A stretch of 5,814 nt of DNA from an uncultured Lachnospiraceae bacterium (GTDB lineage Bacteria > Bacillota > Clostridia > Lachnospirales > Lachnospiraceae): the NCBI GenBank assembly GCA_910586755.1, contig CAJUJM010000079.1:1-5814 (forward strand), read 5' to 3'. The notes under the pieces were generated by a model. The model was not told the origin of the DNA. It was given only the letters and a program-made list of their open reading frames with translations, and made no database searches. The translations under genes were made by a program, and so were the position numbers. This document shows, one piece after another, positions 1 to 4,542 of the stretch. The stretch's first letter is position 1; each line of letters begins with the position of its first letter.

Positions 1-17
1 CGTAGTATTCTTTTCAT
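1..17 (-). CDS. 5' end of an unidentified gene (cut by the window edge)
   Basis: Only the start codon, four further codons and two bases of a sixth are inside the window (MKRIL...). The start is supported by a strong ribosome binding site, AAAGGAGG, placed eight bases before the ATG. It follows a leader of about 120 bases that has a candidate promoter, so it probably opens a new transcription unit on the same strand as the rest. Nothing can be said about its product. Confidence 0.6.
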
Positions 18-57
18 GTAAGTGGCCTCCTTTTGTATGCGGTAATCCCTGTTACCA

Positions 58-70
58 TTGTTCTTAACAA
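58..70. repeat. Small inverted repeat TTGTT-AAG-AACAA at the predicted transcript start
   Basis: A perfect 5-bp inverted repeat with a 3-base centre lies right at the predicted +1 region of the promoter. A second perfect 5-bp inverted repeat, GGTAA/TTACC with a 6-base centre, follows at 41-56 between it and the ribosome binding site. They could be operator half-sites or weak 5' leader hairpins. Short repeats like these also arise by chance. Confidence 0.2.
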
Positions 71-75
71 ACTCT

Positions 76-104
76 AGTATACAGGTAAATCCACGTTGCT
101 ACAA
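76..104 (-). promoter_or_regulatory. Candidate sigma-A promoter for the gene at the left edge
   Basis: On the minus strand there is a TTGTAG hexamer (99-104), a 17-base spacer and TATACT (76-81, five of six matches to TATAAT). The -35 box is poor (three of six), but the spacing is ideal. It lies in the only sizeable non-coding gap on the left side, upstream of a gene with a strong ribosome binding site. Transcription would start near position 69. Called from pattern only. Confidence 0.45.
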
Positions 105-110
105 ATGTGG
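91..110. promoter_or_regulatory. Imperfect dyad overlapping the candidate -35 box (possible operator)
   Basis: The stretch reads CCACGTTG on one arm and CAAATGTGG on the other, so the outer CCAC/GTGG pairs perfectly and most of the inner positions pair apart from one mismatch and one bulge. The -35 hexamer (99-104) starts near the centre of the dyad and extends into one arm, a typical place for a repressor site. It could instead be a short RNA hairpin or chance symmetry; no second copy was found nearby. Confidence 0.25.
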
Positions 111-136
111 GGTCACTTCATATTGTCCTAGAAGTT

Positions 137-370
137 TTATTTTTCTTGAATGTGATATTCCGGATCCCAGACCATTACAATCTTCCCTTCTGTTTGATCT
201 ACAAATCCTATCATCCCATTATATATGGTTAAGTTGAGATTATTTTTAATACAAGCCTTCTCTATCTCTCCTTTTAGATTAATCGCTCTTTTTTGCGAGT
301 CGCTCATTCTTTCATGCTTAACAAACTGCGATATAAATTTATCCCTATCCATAGTTCTATCACCGCCCAT
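137..370 (-). CDS. Hypothetical small protein, 77 aa
   Basis: The product is a small, charged, soluble protein that I do not recognise. It has an Asp/Arg/Lys-rich N-terminal half (MDRDKF, KHERMSDSQKRA) that looks helical. The C-terminal half (LTIYNGMIGFVDQTEGKIVMVWDPE) alternates hydrophobic and polar residues, as in a short beta sheet. I chose the ATG at 370 because the previous gene stops five bases before it. Alternatives are a TTG at 394, inside the previous gene, and an ATG at 352. It is the last gene of the small-gene run before the leader region at the left edge. Base composition is visibly more AT-rich than the methylase gene upstream. No signal peptide or membrane segment is seen. 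Confidence 0.65.
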   Translation of the reverse strand: MGGDRTMDRDKFISQFVKHERMSDSQKRAINLKGEIEKACIKNNLNLTIYNGMIGFVDQTEGKIVMVWDPEYHIQEK

Positions 371-374
371 ATAC

Positions 375-545
375 TCACCGATTCCATCCTTCAATATCCC
401 ACCATGAAGCGTCTAGCTTTCCCTCGTACCAATCATGGAAAATTTCAGATATTTCCTCATCTGTGGTATCATCATCAAATTCCATGACTTCTTCATGTGC
501 CGCACTTGCAAATCCCGTTCCAAGGTAAAATTTAACTTTTCTCAT
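375..545 (-). CDS. Small acidic phage-type protein, 56 aa
   Basis: The protein begins MRKVKFYLGTGFASAAHEE, continues with an acidic stretch (EFDDDTTDEEISE) and ends with a Trp-rich part (DASWWDIEGWNR). This layout (a short beta strand with a TGF-A/G turn, an acidic 'DDDTTDEEI' helix and a WW tail) is familiar from small conserved phage proteins of Firmicutes. I believe these include the DUF7167 family, but I cannot confirm this without a search. The start at 545 has a good ribosome binding site (GGGAG five bases upstream) and overlaps the preceding gene by 14 bases, which suggests translational coupling. An in-frame upstream ATG at 578 lies inside the preceding gene and is less likely. Function unknown. 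Confidence 0.75.
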   Translation of the reverse strand: MRKVKFYLGTGFASAAHEEVMEFDDDTTDEEISEIFHDWYEGKLDASWWDIEGWNR

Positions 546-684
546 TTTTCTCCCATTGATGCAATCCGCAAAAATCATCTTCTAGCCGCCATCCCTCTGT
601 TTGCTCGCAATAAATGTCGCCTCCATCTTTTTTACCGCATGCACAATTACCACACCACGGTAAATCACTATTTTTATAATCCAT
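532..684 (-). CDS. Small cysteine-rich protein, 50 aa
   Basis: This is a short reading frame starting MDYKNSDLPWCGNCACGKKDG. It has five cysteines (11, 14, 16, 26 and 39), including a CxxC (11-14), plus His42, which could form a zinc-binding knuckle. The composition (Trp, Cys, acidic C-terminal half) is protein-like. Its end overlaps the start of the next gene by 14 bases, in keeping with the packing around it. The weak point is the start: the only purine-rich site, AAGGAA, lies about 15 bases upstream, and an in-frame stop sits four codons before the ATG. A competing frame at 582-710 looks less like a protein. Function unknown. Confidence 0.6.
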   Translation of the reverse strand: MDYKNSDLPWCGNCACGKKDGGDIYCEQTEGWRLEDDFCGLHQWEKNEKS

Positions 685-709
685 AGTTGTACTAAATTAT
701 TCCTTGCCA

Positions 710-964
710 TCAGCAATAAGATCTTTCCCGCAGTAAGGGCAATATCTTTTCCAGCAGCTCATTGTGTCCATTCTGGTATGCTGTGTTTCCATTATGGATA
801 TAATCTGGTATTTCCTGGATCGGACAGCTTTCCGGCCTTCCGTCCTCGCTGTAATAGTTGCATATTTTATTTGTTATCCTGCACTTTGTGCCGTAAAAAT
901 CACAATCTCTGCAATGTTCTGGTAAATTGGTTACTATCATTCCTCTTTTTATTATATTTTCCAT
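710..964 (-). CDS. Cysteine-rich small phage-type protein, 84 aa
   Basis: A soluble protein with cysteines at 18, 21, 28, 35, 47 and 84, arranged as CxxC-x6-C-x6-C, then the segment EDGRPESCPIQEIPDY. The 'GRPxxCPL/I' element with preceding CxxC pairs is common in short Clostridia phage proteins and suggests a small zinc-binding fold. The C-terminal third (residues 60-80) looks like an amphipathic helix. The gene starts two bases after the methylase stop codon, so it is probably translated by re-initiation. Neither possible start has a good ribosome binding site. The alternative ATG at 940 (MIVTNLPEH) is preceded directly by AAGAGGA, which is too close to be ideal. Function unknown. Confidence 0.75.
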   Translation of the reverse strand: MENIIKRGMIVTNLPEHCRDCDFYGTKCRITNKICNYYSEDGRPESCPIQEIPDYIHNGNTAYQNGHNELLEKILPLLRERSYC

Positions 965-966
965 CT

Positions 967-1767
967 CTATATATCCAGCTCCATCTGCCCATCCGGCTCA
1001 AAGTTCATCCATAACACTTCTTTTTTCTTGGAACCCACTTGTGAATAGCTCACTGCCTCTGCCCGCTTCCATCCCTGCAGCCGCCTGCTATATAAAGGAG
1101 AGTCATAGCCGCTTAGCAGAACCGACCCCTTGTGTTCTTCCAGGGCATCCAACAGGCTTTCGTGTTGGCTGTCGTCCATTTCGCAACGATATTGCTTTCC
1201 GTGTCTTGCCTGAAGGACGTAAGGCGGATCGCAGTATATCAGCACGTTTTTATGATTAAATCTCCTAATCAGTTCCACGGCATCCATATTTTCAATCTGT
1301 ACCCCTCTGAGCCGTTCCGCAGCCTGCATGATACGCTCCGGCAGTTTTACCCAATCCGCTGCCGCATAGGCACGTTCCCGGCCCTGGACATCATTTTTCC
1401 AGCCCACCCGCTCTCCGTTTGTGCGAAATCCATGTCCCTGGTTTAGCTTGACGTAAAACTGTGCCGCCCATTGGAATGGATCCGCCGGTATCTCTGCATC
1501 AAAGGCGACATTGTAAACCTGCCGGGAATACGGGGTGTAATAGATGATTCTGGCCAGGCGTTCTGGATCCGTCTGGATGCATGTAAACAGATTTACAACC
1601 GCCCCATCCAAATCATTAACCGTTTCGATATGGCTCCGGGGCTTGTTAAACAATACCGCCCCTGAGCCGAAGAACGGTTCTAAGTAACTGTGGTGCTCCG
1701 GAAAGTAGCTGATTATCCACTTTGCCAGCCCCCATTTGCTCCCTGGGTATTTTATGATCGCCTTCAC
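967..1767 (-). CDS. dam: Orphan DNA adenine-N6 methyltransferase, Dam / D12 class
   Basis: A 266-residue protein of the D12 class (Dam, DpnM type), which moves a methyl group from S-adenosylmethionine to the N6 of adenine in a short DNA site. All expected motifs are present: the N-terminal KYPGSKWGLAKWI (residues 6-18), the S-adenosylmethionine site LEPFFGSGAVLF (29-40), the NDLD acidic element (51-54), the catalytic DPPY (180-183) and a C-terminal EVLWMNFEP (250-258). The length is normal and the protein appears intact. The start is GTG: it overlaps the TGA of the DUF551 gene as GTGA and has AAGGAG seven bases upstream. No restriction nuclease gene lies next to it, so it is an orphan phage methylase. 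Likely roles are protecting phage DNA from host restriction or timing replication. GATC is the commonest target in this class, but the target cannot be read from the sequence. Confidence 0.93.
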   Translation of the reverse strand: MKAIIKYPGSKWGLAKWIISYFPEHHSYLEPFFGSGAVLFNKPRSHIETVNDLDGAVVNLFTCIQTDPERLARIIYYTPYSRQVYNVAFDAEIPADPFQWAAQFYVKLNQGHGFRTNGERVGWKNDVQGRERAYAAADWVKLPERIMQAAERLRGVQIENMDAVELIRRFNHKNVLIYCDPPYVLQARHGKQYRCEMDDSQHESLLDALEEHKGSVLLSGYDSPLYSRRLQGWKRAEAVSYSQVGSKKKEVLWMNFEPDGQMELDI

Positions 1768-2213
1768 TCTTCCTCTCCTTGATACCGTTCCGGCAGCGGC
1801 TTCCAGGCATTAACAATGGCTCCCCAGCTAACACAGCTCTTATCGCTATCTTCCGGGTAAAAAGCGCCGCCGTCCTGGTCTGTTTCATATCTCCCTATTG
1901 ATGGCAAGGGAAGGTTTTCAAAGGACAGCAGGATATAGCTATCGTCCTCCGGCAGCTTCTCTTCCACTGGGATCCACCGTTCCTTCTCTCTCAGCCTGGC
2001 AACTTCTTTGGCAAGCTCTTGGTATTCTTCATCCATCTCCTGCAGTTTCCCCGGCTCAAGCCCGGTATCCTCGTAGTCTTTCAGCTTGCACAGCGCTCCA
2101 TAAATTACCTGTTCCACCTCCCTGGTAATCGTCCTGCCTTCCCTCAGCATCTCCCAGGGGATATTCTTTAACGACCAGTACCCTGCGCCATCCTTCTGTG
2201 TTAATCTTCCCAT
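1764..2213 (-). CDS. DUF551 domain protein, 149 aa
   Basis: The N-terminal part (residues 1-55, with GYWSLKNIPWEML and GALCKLKDYEDTGLEP) is a module often seen at the start of Clostridia phage proteins. A short charged helix, probably a coiled coil, follows at about 57-78. The rest matches DUF551: RWIPVEEKLPEDDSYILLSF (79-98) and the closing VNAWKPLPERY (134-144). DUF551 proteins are small, very common in phages and have no known function. The start ATG at 2213 lies within a 22-base sequence that is repeated exactly at the start of the 53-aa membrane gene (3356). The ribosome binding site AAAGGAG is part of that repeat, about 11 bases from the ATG. The stop overlaps the methylase GTG start. 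Confidence 0.88.
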   Translation of the reverse strand: MGRLTQKDGAGYWSLKNIPWEMLREGRTITREVEQVIYGALCKLKDYEDTGLEPGKLQEMDEEYQELAKEVARLREKERWIPVEEKLPEDDSYILLSFENLPLPSIGRYETDQDGGAFYPEDSDKSCVSWGAIVNAWKPLPERYQGEEE

Positions 2214-2232
2214 TCTGTTTCCATCTCCTTTT
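2211..2232. repeat. 22-bp direct repeat, copy 1 (start of the DUF551 gene)
   Basis: These 22 bases are identical to 3354-3375. Read on the minus strand they carry AAAAGGAGATGG, a short linker and the ATG of the DUF551 gene. The match ends abruptly on both sides. The two copies are 1143 bp apart and bracket the 53-aa membrane gene and the SPFH gene. Confidence 0.9.
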
Positions 2233-2236
2233 ATTT

Positions 2237-2260
2237 AGGCCCTGCAATTATGTAGGGCCT
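2237..2260. repeat. Intergenic hairpin between the SPFH and DUF551 genes
   Basis: Perfect 7-bp arms AGGCCCT (2237-2243) and AGGGCCT (2254-2260) enclose ten bases, of which two more pairs can form after one mismatch. On the minus-strand RNA it is followed by AAAUAAAAGG and then the ribosome binding site. There is no U-run, so it is not a standard intrinsic terminator. It may be an RNA stability or processing element, a remnant terminator brought in with the cassette, or a protein site. Confidence 0.55.
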
Positions 2261-2272
2261 GGGCAAACCGTT

Positions 2273-3211
2273 TTAATTACTATTTGTGACTACGGTGTCA
2301 GCCCCTTTTACCGTTATCCAACCATGCTTTAGCCTGGCCTCTGCCTCCCGCATCTGGATTAGTTCCGGTGTAATGGACTGACTAACATAATTATTTGCAT
2401 CCGCCTCTGCCTGGGCTTTAATTCTGGTCTTCTCAGCATCCGCTTCTGCCTCAATTCGTTTTACTTCTGCTTCTCCTTTAGCCCGCTCTACTGCTACCGT
2501 TGCTTCCGCCTCTGCATTGACTTTAGCTACCTCTGCCTGGGCCTGAGCAGTCTGTTTGTCCAACTCTGCTTTTTCTGCATCCTGCTTTGCCTGTTCTTTT
2601 GCCTGCACTTTCGCCATTAATGTCTCATCAAGCTGCACATCAATAATAAGAGCCGAAGAAATGCTGATTCCATATTCTTCCTGGAGCTTTCCATTCAGAT
2701 ATTCTGTTATTGCCTGACTTACCTCTGAGCGCTTGGTGCTGTAGATTTCCATTACTGTAAACTTCGGAGTAACCTCTTTTATGTACGCTATAACGGAATT
2801 TTGTACCATTCCATCAACAATCGCTTCTCCATCCATTCCGTTAAACTTTGAGTAGAGTCCTACAACTCGCTCCGGAATGAAATTATAATTGATCGTCATA
2901 TTCATTTTTACCATTCCGCCATCTGCCGGGGCATCCACATGCCAATCAGCATGTTCTTTTTTGTTATAGTCAGACGGATTGTTGCTTAGTACCAGCTGCT
3001 GCTGGGATACCGGATATTTTTTTACTTTATCAAACGGACCAACAAAATGGGCCCCTGGAGTTAAGACCTCTTCTTTCACTCCATTTTTCATAGACCACAC
3101 TACTCCTACCTGGCCCTGGCCGACATATTCAAACCGCATCACCGTATAAATTCCTGCCAATACTGCCAACACAATAACCCCTATAACAATTCCTCTATTC
3201 TTCATGTTCAT
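2273..3211 (-). CDS. SPFH / Band 7 (prohibitin-like) membrane protein
   Basis: A 312-residue protein with one N-terminal membrane helix (about residues 8-24, IVIGVIVLAVLAGIYTV) and then an SPFH/Band 7 domain (about 27-200). The domain starts with the typical VGQGQVGVVWSMKNGVKEEVLTPGAHF and contains a helix near 160-178 (TKRSEVSQAITEYLNGKL). A long Ala/Glu/Lys/Gln-rich coiled coil follows (about 200-275), then a short tail with KGADTVVTNSN. SPFH proteins such as HflK, HflC and prohibitins form large rings or cages on the membrane, often controlling proteases or local lipid domains. I chose the ATG at 3211 (MNMKNRG), which has GGGAG about ten bases upstream. A TTG at 3247 would add twelve residues without a ribosome binding site. 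It overlaps the 53-aa membrane gene by 17 bases, so the two are probably made together. Its role in a phage element is unknown. Confidence 0.92.
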   Translation of the reverse strand: MNMKNRGIVIGVIVLAVLAGIYTVMRFEYVGQGQVGVVWSMKNGVKEEVLTPGAHFVGPFDKVKKYPVSQQQLVLSNNPSDYNKKEHADWHVDAPADGGMVKMNMTINYNFIPERVVGLYSKFNGMDGEAIVDGMVQNSVIAYIKEVTPKFTVMEIYSTKRSEVSQAITEYLNGKLQEEYGISISSALIIDVQLDETLMAKVQAKEQAKQDAEKAELDKQTAQAQAEVAKVNAEAEATVAVERAKGEAEVKRIEAEADAEKTRIKAQAEADANNYVSQSITPELIQMREAEARLKHGWITVKGADTVVTNSN

Positions 3212-3356
3212 AAATCGTATTCTCCCTTTCTTTCCACTCTTTTTCAAATTTTATTAGGTCCCTTTTTATGCTCAAATAAATCTTGTTTCCTACCCAAGCC
3301 AAAGCAAATCCGGCAAAGGCTACAACAATGCAAGTCGCTAAGAAAATCAGCCACAT
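3195..3356 (-). CDS. Small one-helix membrane protein, 53 aa, paired with the SPFH protein
   Basis: The frame begins MWLIFLATCIVVAFAGFALA, a hydrophobic segment of about 20 residues. A charged, amphipathic C-terminal part follows (KRDLIKFEKEWKERENTIYEHEE). This looks like a membrane anchor with a cytoplasmic helix; it lacks a clear signal peptide cleavage site. The start is well supported: AAAAGGAG lies about 11 bases upstream, in the 22-base repeat shared with the DUF551 gene. It overlaps the end of the helix-turn-helix gene by 10 bases and the start of the SPFH gene by 17. The tight overlap and shared location suggest a partner of the SPFH protein. I do not recognise the family. Confidence 0.8.
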   Translation of the reverse strand: MWLIFLATCIVVAFAGFALAWVGNKIYLSIKRDLIKFEKEWKERENTIYEHEE

Positions 3357-4285
3357 TCTGTTTCCATCTCCTTTTCCATCTTCTCCTGATAATCCTTATA
3401 AGCCTGCAGCATCATCCTGTGCTGAATGTATTGCCTCATACCATGCTCCAGCCAATACGCTCCCATTACCTCAAGCATTTCCTCTGTATCTGTAATCAGC
3501 TCAGCCATGATGTCTTTTCGATATGTCTCTGAGGGTAAGGGCTCATCTGAGCCGGATATATTATCAAGCTCGCCTTCACAGGGTTCCTCTACCATCCCTT
3601 CCCTCTCATTCGCTTCCAAGAATTCCGTTTTCCCAGCTACTGTACCGGGAATTTCCTGCTGCATTATCGCAGCGGATACATCCATGTTGTGCGACGTCGC
3701 ATAAATTTCAGTCAAACCGGATTCCTCTGCCCCGCTTCCCCCACTGGCAAGTTCATCCAGAGTCATTTCAAAGCTGATTCTCTGAGGGAGAGCCGCCGTT
3801 CCCTCTTCCGGAACCGGCATAACATCCAGAAACTTGCTCATTTCAATCTGGCCTTCCACTTGGTAATTTTCTGGCAGCAGCGGGCGCTTTATATTCCTCA
3901 GTTCACGGACTGTCATATTGGGATTCACGTCTTCCAGCTGTTCCCCGGTCATGGCCACCATCTCAATTAGCTGGCTCTGGTTGTAATCCTGGTATTCTTC
4001 GGACAGCTCCAGGCTGTTCCCATCTTCCGAAAACCGATCATTGACAGCTATGTACCGGGTAGCGGAAGAACGGCTGATCCCAAGCTCCCCTTTTGCAAAA
4101 TCCCACACAGTGGCATATCCTGCCTGCTTGTATAGTTCCCCATTCCGGATTTGCTTGAGGTAGTAGCCAATGGCTACAAAGCTCCTGGCTGCTGTTTTGA
4201 GATTTGATTTTATAAAATCGCACATCTCATTGAGACTCGCCTGGGAGTCATCCCAACGCATTGTTAACTCATCTGTCGGCTTCAC
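3347..4285 (-). CDS. Phage/mobile-element protein with N-terminal helix-turn-helix-like region, 312 aa
   Basis: Residues 15-85 look like a helical bundle (MCDFIKSNLKTAARSFVAIGYYLKQI) followed by a helix-turn-helix-like segment: YATVWDFAKGELGISRSSATRYIAVNDRF, where 'ELGISRSSATRYI' has the spacing of a recognition unit. Residues 103-134 (SQLIEMVAMTGEQLEDVNPNMTVRELRNIKR) resemble an element that follows such regions in Clostridia mobile-element proteins; ParB-like and DUF3102-like proteins share this style. The middle (about 140-255) is low in order and acidic. The last 50 residues form a charged helix. The start is GTG at 4285, overlapping the previous stop as GTGA, with AGGGAGG eight bases upstream. 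It may act as a DNA-binding accessory factor of replication or regulation. The exact family is not certain. Confidence 0.8.
   Translation of the reverse strand: MKPTDELTMRWDDSQASLNEMCDFIKSNLKTAARSFVAIGYYLKQIRNGELYKQAGYATVWDFAKGELGISRSSATRYIAVNDRFSEDGNSLELSEEYQDYNQSQLIEMVAMTGEQLEDVNPNMTVRELRNIKRPLLPENYQVEGQIEMSKFLDVMPVPEEGTAALPQRISFEMTLDELASGGSGAEESGLTEIYATSHNMDVSAAIMQQEIPGTVAGKTEFLEANEREGMVEEPCEGELDNISGSDEPLPSETYRKDIMAELITDTEEMLEVMGAYWLEHGMRQYIQHRMMLQAYKDYQEKMEKEMETECG
3354..3375. repeat. 22-bp direct repeat, copy 2 (start of the 53-aa membrane gene)
   Basis: This is the exact second copy of 2211-2232. Here the repeat also encodes the last residues (METE) of the helix-turn-helix gene in another frame, while providing the ribosome binding site and ATG of the membrane gene. 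Confidence 0.9.
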
Positions 4286-4542
4286 TTTCCAATCCTCCCT
4301 ATGACGTGTTCATACAACTCCCGGTCTTCCAGGACATACTGGTCTCCTACCCGGAACAGCCTTACCTGATCCAGTTCGTCATTGGGTAAGTTCCGGAAGC
4401 GCCGGCTTTTTCTGAGTAAGACAGAACGGATGAATGAGCGGCGAAAGGCTTTCTCTTCCCGGGTCATTTCCACGGCTTTATGGCCGCCGTTCCCGTCATC
4501 TACCCGGTGACGGGCCAGCCATTCCTCCCTCAGTTCGCTCAT
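4282..4542 (-). CDS. Small basic hypothetical protein in the replication module, 86 aa
   Basis: The product (MSELREEWLARHRVDDG...) is mainly helical and very rich in Arg (for example FRRSFIRSVLLRKSRRFRNL, residues 33-52). It ends in a short part with beta character and a final helix (FRVGDQYVLEDRELYEHVIGRIGK). The start is firm: AAGGAGG five bases before the ATG. It begins 47 bases inside the end of the replication gene and shares GTGA with the next gene, so it is in the same operon. In many phages the gene after a DnaD-like initiator is a helicase loader. This one is far too short and has no ATP-binding motif. The basic charge fits nucleic acid binding, but the function is unknown. Confidence 0.75.
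   Translation of the reverse strand: MSELREEWLARHRVDDGNGGHKAVEMTREEKAFRRSFIRSVLLRKSRRFRNLPNDELDQVRLFRVGDQYVLEDRELYEHVIGRIGK

Noticed and set aside
14..58. A 14-codon leader reading frame ending in ATGA with the start of the left-edge gene
   Set aside because: It has no ribosome binding site and its codons are spanned by the leader repeat and the ribosome binding site of the next gene, so it is probably chance.
582..710. A 42-residue frame (MARNNLVQLW...) whose ATG overlaps the stop of the 84-aa gene as TGATG
   Set aside because: The stop/start overlap is tempting, but the product is a featureless hydrophobic and basic string. The overlapping frame at 532-684 has ordered cysteines and couples to the next gene. 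An old frameshift between the two frames is possible.
927..1446. Plus-strand frames of 104 to 110 codons opposite the methylase
   Set aside because: They lie antisense to the catalytic motifs of the Dam-type protein, so they are shadows.
1710..1719. A TTATCCACT word resembling a DnaA box
   Set aside because: It is a single copy with one mismatch inside the methylase gene, with no cluster and no AT-rich region.
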